DNA from: Todiramphus chloris collaris
Taxonomy: Eukaryota; Chordata; Aves; Coraciiformes; Alcedinidae
NCBI GenBank assembly: GCA_025345505.1
Contig: JANVCC010000121.1
Location: 1,416,998-1,480,997 of the forward strand
Length of the DNA stretch: 64,000 nucleotides
Direction: 5' to 3'
A program made the position numbers and the translations under genes. Below the pieces are notes generated by a model, which worked only from the letters and a program-made list of their open reading frames with translations, had not been told where the DNA came from and did no database searches. Positions 24,236 through 34,907 of the stretch are shown here, in pieces; position 1 is the stretch's first letter; the number at the start of each line of letters is the position of its first letter.

Positions 24236-24460
24236 TTCACACTTACCACGGGGAGAAGAAAACAAGGTTGAGAACCAGCTGCAGGATACTTGGAAAGACC
24301 TCCTCAGGCCCTCTTAGGACTATTCCCCCCGTCCTGGGGAAACCCACGGTACTTCTGGCTTCGCACTTACCGTGAGGAGAACACCACGAGGTTGAGAAGA
24401 CCTCAGGGCCCTCTCGGGACTATCCCCACATCCGGAGGAGACCGGTGGTCTGTTGACACC
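24236..24460 (-). repeat. Duplicated intronic segment with donor-like sites
   Basis: Two diverged copies of a roughly 120 bp unit lie in tandem between exon C and 24236. On the plus strand both contain a CACTTACC...GAGGAGAA-like start, then AGGTTGAGAA, then a GCCCTCT-GGACTAT phrase. Read on the transcribed minus strand, each CACTTACC is GGTAAGTG, a strong 5' splice-site match, with GT at 24369-24368 and 24246-24245, 123 bp apart. Duplication is seen directly; splicing use is inference. Confidence 0.7.
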
Positions 24461-24463
24461 TAC

Positions 24464-24620
24464 CTGTTGATGCCATCCCTGGAGAAGAAGACCGTGTACG
24501 TCTGGACGCTGCCTCTGGCTTCTGCGGGCGGGCGCCAGCTGAGACGGACAAATCGGCTGGAGACCAAAACAGGGACCACATCTCGGGGGGCAGAGGGGAG
24601 GACACTGGAACTTGGGACAG
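24464..24620 (-). CDS. DCC: DCC exon C: first half of FN3 domain 1
   Basis: A 157 nt exon. Its first two bases complete an alanine codon begun in exon B (phase 1), and it ends two bases into an AGG arginine codon (phase 2). The acceptor is CCCCTCCAG and the donor GTAGGT. It encodes the linker [18 protein letters not shown] and the first strands of fibronectin III domain 1, including the signature tryptophan in [11 protein letters not shown] and then [11 protein letters not shown]. The human counterpart as I remember it reads [19 protein letters not shown], identical over that stretch, whereas neogenin diverges here. If the donor were skipped, the next in-frame codon after AGG is TAG, so readthrough truncates immediately. 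Two further GTAAGT donor-like sites lie 95 and 218 bp downstream in a duplicated segment. Confidence 0.97.
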
Positions 24621-25283
24621 CTGGAGGGGAAGGAGAGGAGTCAGTCAGAGAGGCCGGTGGCACGGGGGTGGCGGGAGGGGCCGTGGTGGCCACGGCTGAG
24701 GTGTGAAGGGAACAAAGGGCCAAGGTGGCACGGAGGAAGCGTGAGCAACGTGACAAAGGGGATGAAAGAGAGAGAGAGAGAAGAAAAAACCAACAGTAAA
24801 ATCACACCTTAAAACCCACCAAGGGCACCAAAGCCACCGAGGGCAATGCCTCCTCGAGATACCTGGATGTGGCTTCTCCTACGAGCGACCGGTACGACGC
24901 GTCCCTTGGTCTGCTCAAGGATTTAACCCCATAACCAAGCAGGAACTCATCGGTTTTGGAACCAAAAAGCATTTTATTTTTTCTCCTTACTGCAAATCTT
25001 TTCTGGTCGGTCCCTACGTGCTTATGCTGCGAACTGTATCAGTAGCATTCATTTACTGGGAGATCAATAACAGCACTTGTTATTATCAATGTCATCTAAA
25101 GAACTTACCAACAGCAGCTTCATGGAAAAACCAGGACGTTCGTGGAATTCTAGCTTAGCATTTTCTTTTATCATCCCTAAACTGTTAGTAAAAGCCATTA
25201 AGAGGGCTATTATTAATAATAGGTATTATTACATCTCATGTACGTTTAGGTGATTCTAAATACACAGGTCACAGACAGCTCAA

Positions 25284-25812
25284 TGAGGCCACCTCTGGAG
25301 AACTGTGGCCAGGTCTGGGCTTCCCAGTTCACAAGAGACAAGGAGCTACTGGAGAGAGTCCAGCAGAGGCTGGGAAGATGCTGAGGGGCTGGAGCATCTC
25401 TGTGGCCAGGAAAGGCTGAGAGCCCTGGGGCTGTGCAGCTGGAGAAGAGCAGCCTGAGAGGGGATCTGAGCAATGCTGAGCAAGAGCTAAAGGGCCCCGG
25501 GGGGCAAGAGGATGGGGCCAGACTCTGCTCAGTGGTGCCCAGGGACAGCACAAGGGGCACTGGGCACAAACTGGAACCCAGGAGGTTCCACCTGAGCAGG
25601 AGGAGAAAGTTGTTTGGTGTGAGGGTGTCAGAGGCTGTCCCAGGCTGCCCAGAGAGGTTGTGGAGTCTCCTTGTCTGGAGAGATTCCAAACCCACCTGGC
25701 CAATGGGATGCTGGTCCCCTGCTCTGCTCTGGGTGACCCTGCTGGAGCAGGGGGGTGGCACCAGGTGGTCTCCAGAGGTCCTTTCCAACCCCTACCATGC
25801 TGGGATTCTGTG
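25284..25812 (+). mobile_element. CR1 LINE copy, inverted partner of 11041-11702
   Basis: About 530 bp forward CR1, antisense to DCC, from the GGCCACCTCTGGAGAACTGT region to the CATGCTGGGATTCTGTG tail. It is the closest relative in the window of the copy at 11041-11570, in opposite orientation. Confidence 0.95.
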
Positions 25813-26016
25813 GGTGCCTAAGCTCCTCTACCTAACACAGCTGATGGAGCCCGAAGAACTTCTCACGCTACCCAACAGCAGCATCTACCTCTCACCAGGA
25901 CGACCAAAGACCGAAACCGTGGGGGTGAATCCATCCCCTTGGCGACCTCACGCCCACGGATGCGGCGGCAGCTGACCTGCTAGGTGCCAACTTGTGAGAA
26001 GAGAAGCAAACCAAAC

Positions 26017-26290
26017 CCCGAGCTGAGAAGCAGCGAGGTTGGGACCGAAGCTCCAGCCCGTCGGGCGCGCGTTTCGCTCCGGCTTTCGGCGAAACTCCGC
26101 GGAGCTCTCGCTGACAAAAGCAATTTCGCTCCGATTGTTGGAGCGGCGAACGGCAAACATATACAGCACGAGAGCACAATATAGAGAGACATATAACCTG
26201 AAATTATCTCAGCGAGCGACGGCTCCAATCCTTCAATCTTTCATCCGACTCCGCGAGATCAATCCGCCGGCGGTTAAACCATCTTCATCA
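26017..26290. promoter_or_regulatory. Intronic CpG-dense islet (candidate regulatory DNA)
   Basis: Roughly thirty CpG dinucleotides in about 270 bp, inside an intron that is otherwise CpG-poor outside CR1. The phrase TTTCGCTCCG occurs twice (26072 and 26124). It is not CR1-like. It could be an intronic enhancer, an alternative promoter or simply an unmethylated islet. Function is inference. Confidence 0.4.
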
Positions 26291-26635
26291 GAGGCTGACA
26301 GGCTCTGATTTGAGCCTGATGTGGTTTATATTAACTCCTCGCAAAGTGCAGCTTTCTCTGCTCTCCTGGCAGGCTGAGAATAATCATCTACCTCAGTACA
26401 ACGAGAGCATCAAACTGATTCATTTTCCACGGGTGAAAAGACAATCAAGGGAGAAGGTCTGAAGCTAAGCCCGAGAGCAACTGTTCGTTGGCTTTCCATT
26501 TAGGAAGCCAAATGGAGCTCCTCAAACCCAGAATGAAATCCTCTGTTGTTTTTAATCCAGAATCACTGGTGAGTTTTGCAACCTTATTATTTAGGACCCA
26601 TCCTTGCCCCTTCCTTCTTAGAAGGAAGAAATGAG

Positions 26636-26829
26636 GAGGATGTGGAGACCTTGGCCCAGGTTGCCCCGAGAGGTGGTGGCTGCCCCATCCCTGGCACCAT
26701 TGCAGGGGAGGTTGCCCAGGGCTCTGAGCACCCTGCTCTAGCTGCAGATGGCCCTGCTCCCTGCAGGGGGGTTGGACCAGATGACCTTTAGAGGTCCCTT
26801 CCCACCCAAACCAGTCTGGGATTCTGTGC
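26636..26829 (+). mobile_element. CR1 LINE fragment
   Basis: Forward copy with GGTGGTGGCTGCCCCATCCC and TAGCTGCAGATGGCCCTGCT, complete to CAGTCTGGGATTCTGTG. Confidence 0.92.
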
Positions 26830-28489
26830 AAATGCTCAGAGGTGATTTTAGAGCCCAACAAAAGCTTACGTGGGATACACAAGAGATGACCAACAGAAAA
26901 AAAATCCCTTCCAACCTTGTAATTACATCCCACGAAGGATCTGGCATCAAGAACATTCAAGAAGAAAGTAAAAACATCATTATTATTGCTACGAAGAGAT
27001 GGCAATGGGTTTATTCAGCAGCCTCTCCCAGTAAAAGACACGGGTGCAAATCTAAATCCCAGTGAGGTAACATCTCATGTTCTCACTTGAGTGCTCACAA
27101 GGACTTGTCTGTAGTTCACCTCAAACATTTAAGGCTCTTAAGTCTTGTTGCCACATGCCTTAATTAAAAATAACATGCTTTTTTTTTTTCAGGGGGATAA
27201 ATTAATAGTGAAAGAGGCTGGGTTGTAGCTCATAGAAAATGGGCGATGCTTGTGACATGATTCATTAGTTATTGTATTTTTACATCCTAACCTTCCCAAA
27301 ACGAGGACTGGACAAGCAACTGCCACTGGTTTACCCTTAGAATCTATCAAAATCCCACCACCTTCTATAGGCTACCTATAGAAGAATAGCAATTAAGAGC
27401 TTGCTGGCAAGATTGGAAACTCTCCTTTTTTTTTTTTTTTTTTGCTGAAAAAGCATCGAAAAAATATCACACTTCCAATTTTCCAACCTCCTGCTACAGA
27501 TCACACCTTCCCAAAATAGCCCCCAGACCCTGACGCGAAGAACGACGTTTCAAGACACCCAAGGAAAATGTTCAGCCCTGGCTCTACCTCAAAATATGTT
27601 GGGGTTTTTTTTTTATATGCTAACAACTGTTTCCATCCCTTGATTTTTTTTGATTTTTCCTCCATTTATGAGTTTTGGTTTTAGGCTATTTCAGGTCAAG
27701 GAGACTCAACAATTCCGCTGCATGGATTTAAACAGAAAAGGAACACGCGGGCTTTAAATTGAACATTTCATTTTGGGGGAAAAAAAGAAAAATAAGATAT
27801 TTTAGCCAAGTTAAAAGATAAAACTCTAGGGTTAATTTAAGTCTCTTGCCTGTTTTCCTTGGGTTTTAGCACTTGGGGTTCATATAGCCTGGGTTCCAGA
27901 TAGCCTGGGTTCCAGGTATGATGTAAGAACATCAATCTGTTCTCATCTCCAAAACCTCAGTGTTAAAAGGGGAAAAAAAAACCCAAACAACAATTTCCAT
28001 GGAATTTTAATTCCAGAAAGAACATCAAATTTGTGCTTGTTAGCACAGCCATAACTTGGTCCATTCAGCCTTTTGCTGTGCTCCTACATTCAGTGAATTT
28101 AGTCTTTTTTTCTTCTTCTTCTTTTTTTTTAATTTTCTTTTAATTCAGAACCTTTTTTGACCCATCTTACACCTTCCATTGAGCAACCAGAGGAAGCTCT
28201 AAGTCAGAATAAAGCTGCTGAATAAATAATACCTCCAAGTCAAGAGTTGCTGCACTTGAGTCACAAGAAAGTGAGGCACTCATCCAGGAAAAGCACCTTA
28301 AATAAGATGTAGCAGAATTTTGGCAGATGCTTTGTATTTCAGGACAGACACCTCAAAAATTCCCACTTCATTTGCTGCCCTTCTCTTTTAACAGGGCTGC
28401 AGAACTTGGGCAGCTTAAGAAGCCAAAAGGTTGCCAAACATTCCTGGAGGGAGGAGGAAGCCTCGGAGATGCTTGACGGACCCGCGTCT

Positions 28490-28640
28490 GGCAGCCGCAC
28501 GGTAACGATGGCTTAAGAAAGTTCATTAATTAATGACAAATTAATTTATGAAATGTGCTTAGTGTTTCGTTGAATTTTAAAAAGCTCTTAATCGATGCCC
28601 TTTCAAACAATTACAACTCAATATTCATGGACACTGGAGA
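28490..28640. promoter_or_regulatory. ATTA-rich segment with homeodomain-type palindrome (candidate)
   Basis: Contains the perfect palindrome TCATTAATTAATGA (28523-28536), followed by AAATTAATTTATGAAATG and several further ATTA cores. Repeat-free. This is the usual look of homeodomain-bound conserved non-coding DNA, but conservation is untested. Confidence 0.35.
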
Positions 28641-29514
28641 GAACAACTCCAAACAACAGCAAAAGCTGGGGTGTTGAGCATGAGTCGCCCAATTTTACCT
28701 TGCACCATGACTTACTCACTCCAGATAAATCCATGAACAGGTCAGGACAGTAACCAGGAGCTGTTTTCCTTCAGCTCAAGGAAAACAGCCAAGGATGAAG
28801 GGTTTGGGCCACCACAGAACCTGGTTTGAGTATGAAACCCTTGGATGTAGGGAACCTGGGGCATGAAGCCCATCAGTCTTGGAGGCACCACTGATGTTAA
28901 GACATCAAGCCTTGAGATGGGAACGCAAGGAAAAATGCTGCATTTCACACGTGTAGTTAAAAATGCCATCTGAAATTTCTTGATGAAATGATGGCTTTCA
29001 TCAGTCATCTTCCACGTCATCCCTAAAACCCAACGCTAACCTGCAGCTGGAAGAAGTTCTCCAGGAAAGCCCTGGGACTCGGATCCTGGAGCTCTCATCG
29101 TCCCACGTTCAAGTGATTAAATGGGTGAGAATTGGTGAGATGGAGAATCAAATGAATCCTGGTTTTTTTGGTCTGCTCATTAAATAATTAAGTTTTGGTC
29201 TGGTTTCCTGCAGCTAGAAAAAAAAGCGGACGTTCTACCAGGTCACCTTTACAGAGATACAAAACAGGTGTCATTTACTGTCCCACCAAAGTATCAGATA
29301 GACAAATTACTGCTAGCTCAGTAGTTATGGTCAACCAAAATCCTCATCACTAGCAAGTCCTATCACCTTTCCTGGGGACCATCTACACAACTGGGCCTTT
29401 CCAGCTTCCATCACAGCGACGGGGTTTCAAAGTGTCACGTTCAAACAAAGCATCTCCCCAGCCATCGCGTGCTCCAAACACCAACGGAGGTGATGTCACC
29501 TCAGCTCAGATGTG

Positions 29515-29560
29515 AGATCTTAAAGGTCCCCTCCGACCAAAACAACTCTAGGACTCTAAG
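29515..29560 (+). mobile_element. Possible CR1 tail scrap
   Basis: TCTTAAAGGTCCCCTCCGAC then CAAAACAACTCTAGGACTCT resembles a decayed CR1 3' end. Short, so tentative. Confidence 0.5.
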
Positions 29561-29994
29561 ACCCCCCCCACCTTTGACGTGTTCCGCGCACCATCAGGCT
29601 TTCCCACCGACATGGAGACAACGCTGGGACCTCAGGGTCCATCAGCATATGGTTAAGAGCTTTTCAGCCCATCTGCAGTGATTTTAAGTTACCAAATCAA
29701 AGATCTGTCCTTGTCCCCTTACATCCACCTCCCCTTCTGCACCACAATTTGCTCTTCAACCGTGTTCTTCAACACCAAGTCATGCAGGACTAATTTTTAT
29801 CGTGCCTCTTTTATGACTTTATGACCCTCGCCATAAATCATGTGAGGCAACGATGCCTGATGTTACCACAGGAGGACCTTGCTCCCCGCTAGGCATCTTC
29901 ACAGGATTAGGCCAACAGAGCTTGGGAAACTACGTGGAGATCTCTGAAATGCCCCATCTCACCCAGACAGGAGAGATTTTGATGGTCCCACCTT

Positions 29995-30165
29995 GCCCTT
30001 GGCCTTGTTGAACCTCAGAAGGTTCACACGGACCCGCTTCTCCAGCTCATCCAGGTCCCTCTGGATGGACCCCGTCCCTCAACCGCGCCACTCAGCTTGA
30101 TGCCACCTGCCAACTTGCTGAGGGGGCACTTAACCCGCTGCGTCATTGATGAAGATATTAAACGG
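29995..30165 (-). mobile_element. CR1 LINE fragment (more 5' part of 3' region)
   Basis: Reverse-oriented match to the CR1 stretch read as GGCCTTGTTGAACCTCA, CCAGGTCCCTCTGGATGGA, CCAACTTGCTGAGGG and GATATTAAAC. It lacks the tail. Confidence 0.8.
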
Positions 30166-31318
30166 CCTTCCATTCCATCTCTTAGATTGCATCTCCTTCC
30201 TTTTACTGCTGAGAAAATCACTATTCTCATTGGCAAGCAGAAAAAAATCAATGGCAGATCTGGCCTTCGTGGCTGCTTACATCGGCGCGGTGAAGAGGCT
30301 TTATTAATTCATTGACATGCCACCATTAAAAAAAATTATATATATAGAAAGAAATAAAAGAAAAAAGAATTAAGAGACTAAAAAAAAAAAAAGCAGCGGG
30401 CAAACCCACCATTGTCAAGCTCTTGTGTTCAGAGAAGCGCTTCCTGCTCGCCCCCTCGGAGCTGGGAAGGCAGGGCTGGTGTCACCACGGAGGTGACATC
30501 TGTCAGCATCAATTAGTCACCAGGAAAAACGAAGGGAAGGGAGGGGGAGATGGGCTGGAGGAGCCACGGGCTGTTGCTTGCGAGAAATTCAATCACCCGC
30601 AAACGCTCCCGGTGGAAACGCCGGGCAGAGAATCCAGGCAGTCATCTCCAACCCACCCAACAATAGCTGCCGACTGTGGCAAAAAAAAAAGAAGGGGAAA
30701 AAAAAAAGAAGAAAAGAAGAAATTACAGAAATTAAAGATTTTTAAAGCAGCTGAGGGACGTTTCATGGACAAATAAATACCAACAGCGTTGAGAAGCATC
30801 ATGGGAGAGCGCAAGCACGGTCAGTAGGTCTGCAAGAGGTTCTAAACTTTTTTCATCTTTCAATCGAAACTACAACCCCCTTGGTTTTGTTCCTTAGAAG
30901 ACCCCGAGCTTGGAGAACCTACCCAGGGACCAGGACTTGCTGCTGCATTTGAGATTCGGATGCTCTGATGTCAGGTGGAGTTTTCAGGGAGGCAGATGAT
31001 GTGCTTGAAACATCTGCTCGCACTTGGAGATGTCAACCGAGACCCACCTCCCCATCTCTCTTTCACCTCCAGAAGTTCTATTCATGTGGCCACAAATCCA
31101 ACCAGTGTAAAAACTTCGGAATTATACTGAACACAAGCTCATTGCTGCTCCACAACTACCAGGAAGTTTCACTGCTGGACACAGAAAAACCTCCAAGTCT
31201 TGACACCGTCAACTCCTGATCACAGAGTTGCTCCAAGACGGGCCAAGAGCAGCGACCTTCCCAGACACAGACACGTTCTACATACAAAAAAGACAACGTC
31301 TCCCCAAGGTAGGAGACA

Positions 31319-31440
31319 GAATCACAGAATCATTTAGATTGGAAAAGCCCCTTGGGACCATCGTGTCCAACCATTAACTCTACAAGTTCACCCCTAGACC
31401 ATGTCACCCAACACCACATCTCAGCGATGCTTGAAGAGAG
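31319..31440 (-). mobile_element. CR1 LINE fragment
   Basis: Reverse copy beginning GAATCACAGAATCATTTAGA, with CCATCGTGTCCAACCATTAA and ACCATGTCACCCAACACCAC, a different CR1 subfamily from most in this window. Confidence 0.85.
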
Positions 31441-31941
31441 ACCTGCGTGTGGATTTTCCCTCTCCCTTTCTCACAGAAATAAGTGGTTCAGTAAAGCTCA
31501 TGAATCTTCAGCAGAATAAGCAAAACCATCCAGGAGCTGGAGAGCTCTCAAGTGCCCTGCGTGCTGCACGCCGAGGTGTCTTGAGGACAGCGCTTGAAAG
31601 ACAGAAAGATCTGCAGTTACTTTGACCTTCCATGCTTTTAAAAATAAACCACGTGTCTCTGCCCAGCAGATGAATAATTTGTGGAAATGTAATTTTTTTA
31701 ACAGCAAAAAAAGTTCTCGCACACAGCGGATGACCCGGCTGATACCTCTGAGGTAAGCGGCCAGGCTCAGCATCCCACCACGCACGTTCCTCCAGGAGAT
31801 CATGAATGGCATATCTATTACTGCTGAGATGGAATCGTGGCTCTGCTCATACAGAACTCAGGAAAAATCCCTGTCAACTCATTAAACTTGTCCTCTCCCA
31901 GCCTGCCACCCCTAAAATGTTCTTCCCTGCAAGCGTTGTCG

Positions 31942-32045
31942 AGGACCGGCCCAGGCTGCCCAGAGTCCGCACCCCTGGAGGGGCTTCAAAGCTCTGGAGA
32001 TGTGGTGCTGAGGGACATGGGTTAGTAGTGGATGTGGCAGAAGCT
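31942..32045 (+). mobile_element. CR1 LINE fragment
   Basis: Forward body fragment: CCCAGGCTGCCCAGAGTCCG, then GGAGATGTGGTGCTGAGGGA. Tail missing. Confidence 0.75.
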
Positions 32046-33100
32046 TCTCCAGAGCTCAAGGATCTCCAGTGAAGCCATCATGAGTTTAATGGAAATCAGT
32101 TCTGGGGTGTGGTGTCCCCACTGACCAAGGGACTTCAACGGGACCTCAGGGGAAGTTCAACAGGAACTTCAGCCTGATGTCTGTCTGGGCTTGGCACCAA
32201 AAACATGCTCCTCTATTAGCTGCCTCGTGGTACTTGGGGTACCATCAAGAGTGGTGGGGGGCTGATGGCCTTCGTACCTTCTGGGATGTGCTCCAGGGGT
32301 GGGACAAGGGCTCAGAAAAGCAGCGCGGTTTCGTAGGACACACAGCTGAGGTTCCATCGCTTCCGTTGCTCCCAGAACGACCGCTCCACCGTAGGAGGAA
32401 CCAAATGAGTCATTACGAGGATTCCCAACCCAAGACAATTAGTGTCTCCAATCTATAATAAACCCATTAGAAAGTACCACGGGGACCAAAAAAGTGTCAG
32501 CAGAGACTTCAGTGTCTTGTCCTTCCCAAAAATCACCTGCCTGCCTAAAACCAGCTTCAAAAGACAACACTTGGATGGGTCGAATACCGATTTCGAGACC
32601 ATTATCATGGTGGAGAGCCCTGAAAAAACAGGAATATGTTCTGTATTTAAGGTGGGTTGCGTTTTTTTATTCCCCAGGATATTGAATTTATAGATAAAAG
32701 CAAGAAACCAGCAGAACTAATCTATATATTAATGAAACTCACGGTGCCTGGGTTAGAAAAGTAGTTACTCTGAGCCAACGGGGAGGATATTTATAGCGGC
32801 GCGTAGCGATACGAATAGTTTTTGTTAACATTATCTACTTGGCCAGGGATTTCCAAGAGAATCATAGATAATAGCAGTGGTTATGGGAGCATCTTCAAAA
32901 TCGCTGTCTTTTCTGCCGTTCTAATTCCTCTCTTCACTCACTGGGAACTTCCAACCTTTTTCCTCACCTCAGTTTTTCAGCGGCGAGCCACCCACGAGCG
33001 CTTTGCGTGGAGAACACGGGGGTTCTGATGGGAGAAATGGTCGATTTGGTACAGCAGAGGGCAAAAAAAAAGTATTTCTGAAACTATTTTACTTTTACAG

Positions 33101-33210
33101 GAGGAGAGGGGAGAAGGCAGGAGGAGAGGGGAGAAGGCAGGAGGNNNNNNNNNNGAGAAGGCAGGAGGAGAAGGGAGAAGGCAGGAGGAGAAGGGAGAAG
33201 GAGAAGGCAG
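33101..33210 (+). repeat. 20 bp polypurine minisatellite with assembly gap
   Basis: About five units of GAGGAGAGGGGAGAAGGCAG or its GAGGAGAAGG variant, all purine except one C per unit. Ten N at 33145-33154 interrupt unit 3; removing them leaves exactly six bases short of a regular unit, so the gap length is a placeholder. Copy number in the animal is unknown. Confidence 0.9.
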
Positions 33211-34189
33211 AAAAGAACCACTACCAAATAAAACCCCTCTTTACATACAACCCTCTACACAACCTATACCTAAAGTTTCCCTTTTATTAAGAGCCCTCCA
33301 AGACAGCCCCTTCACTGCCATAATGAACATTTTCATTATTTCATTATTTCATGCTCCTTGCAGAACATCACCATCAGACTTGGGTTCCAAATGCTCTTCT
33401 CTTTCCTTTCTCCTTGCCAACACTTTGAAATCAGACAGCATTTCTTAGCAGAAAAACTGGAGGACTAAAGAATCCTTCCTTTTGAAATGCTAAGTGCAAG
33501 TTTAGTTTTGAGCTGCGACGATTCAAAAAAAAAAAAAAAAGAGGGAATGGTTCTCCAAGATGCAACAGCAAAGAAACCAAACTCTTTCATTAAAACAACC
33601 CCAAATAGATAGCTCAACTGAAACCAGGCAGTTTTAGGCACACCTCTTTGGCCCAAGGGCAACCTCGTCATTGTTTTCCAAGGTACAAAACCCATAGAAA
33701 GCTGAAAGAATTAAAAATTGCAGCAAAGCGTTTGGCGTTGGGAGGGATGAATGATGATGCCCTCGTCCAGACGGAACCGCGCGCGCTTTGCTATCGACGG
33801 GCTCGCCGTGCTCTCTGTTATTATTCAGAGCCAGGCAGAAAGTGGTTTCCCTGTCTCGAGAAGAAATTTGAGATAAAAGAGAGACAGACACGTCTCTGCA
33901 TTCGGATGAGCCCAAGACCTTTAGAAGGTTTTTTCAAGGAGAAAGGCAGAAGGAGCTGCTCCCTGAGCCATGGGAGAATCCCTCAGCTCAGCAAGCCTCC
34001 AGCTCCATCACCCCCACCAAAATGAGTGTTCTACCTTCACATCCCCTTCTCATGCTTGCAGAAAAGGGACAGATGTCATCAGCTTTGCAGATGTGTTAAC
34101 GGCGAGGCTGGAACTGGAGAGACACGAGGGGAGGAGGAAAGGAAAGCCAAGAGCCAGGTCCTGGACTTGGGTCACAACCAACCCCTGCA

Positions 34190-34907
34190 ACACTCCAGAC
34201 CTGAAGAACTGTGCTTGGAAAGTGCCCGGTGGAAGAGGACCTGGAGGTGCTGGTCAAAAGCCAGCTGAAGATGAGGCAGTGTGTGCCCAGGTGGCCAAGA
34301 AGGCCACCAGCATCCTGGCTTGGATCAGCGCTGGTGTGGCCAGGAGGACCAGGGCAGGGATTGTCCCCCTGCACTGGGGAGGCCGCCCCTCAAATCCTGA
34401 GGTCCGTTTTGGGCCCCTCACTCCCAGCAGGACCTTGAGGGGCTGGAGCGTGGCCAGAGAAGGGCAATGGAACTGGGGAAGGGGCTGGAGCACCAGGGTG
34501 GTGAGGAGCAGCTGAGGGACCTGGGGTTGTTGAGCCTGGAGCAAAGGAGGCTGAGGGGAGACCTTCTGGCTCTCAACAGCTCCCTGACAGGAGGATGGAG
34601 CCAGGGTGGGTCAGGTTCTTCTCCCAAGGAACAAGTAATAGGACAAGAGGAACCGGCCTCAAATTCCACCAGGAGAGGTTTAGGTTGGACGTGAGGGACA
34701 ACGTCTTCCTGGCAAGGGTTGCCCAGGGCTGTCCCAGGCTGCCCAGGGCAGTGGTGGAGTCCCCATGCTCCTGGAGGGGTTTGAAAGCCATGGAGCTGTG
34801 GTGCTGAGAGCCATGGGTTGGTGATGCCCTGGCAGTGCTGGGTTAACTCTTGGATGCAATGAGCTCAAAGGCCTCTTCCAACTAAAACAATCCCACGATT
34901 CCCTGAA
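34190..34907 (+). mobile_element. Longest CR1 LINE copy in the window
   Basis: About 715 bp forward CR1. It includes the untranslated 3' region upstream of the usual truncation points (GGTGGCCAAGAAGGCCACCA), then GGACCTTGAGGGGCTGGAGC, and ends with a decayed tail CAATCCCACGATTCCCTGA. Non-coding; its open frames are incidental. Confidence 0.93.

Larger units (their letters stand above)
16962..24463 (-). other. DCC: DCC intron C-D (7.5 kb, phase 2)
   Basis: Intron splitting the FN1 domain. It contains a duplicated segment with donor-like sites (24236-24460), an abutting inverted CR1 pair (23286-24006), an LTR-like element (22243-22506), CR1 fragments at 21.6, 20.5, 20.1, 17.7 and 17.3 kb, a 20 bp poly-A near 21244 and a C-run near 20600. 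The stretches 17820-20110 and 20570-21640 hold no gene or repeat that I recognise, apart from a small repeated phrase (TTCTCCTGGCATAGG, twice) at about 18480-18530. Confidence 0.93.

Noticed and set aside
24464-24620. Assignment to neogenin instead of DCC
   Set aside because: The [16 protein letters not shown] and [13 protein letters not shown] segments fit DCC; neogenin as remembered differs at most of these positions.
26039-26308. Open frame across the CpG-dense islet
   Set aside because: GC-rich sequence lowers stop frequency; the product has no recognisable domain and overlaps frames on the other strand equally.
34190-34544. Open frame of about 180 codons in the 34 kb CR1
   Set aside because: Non-coding 3' part of CR1; no protein family resemblance.
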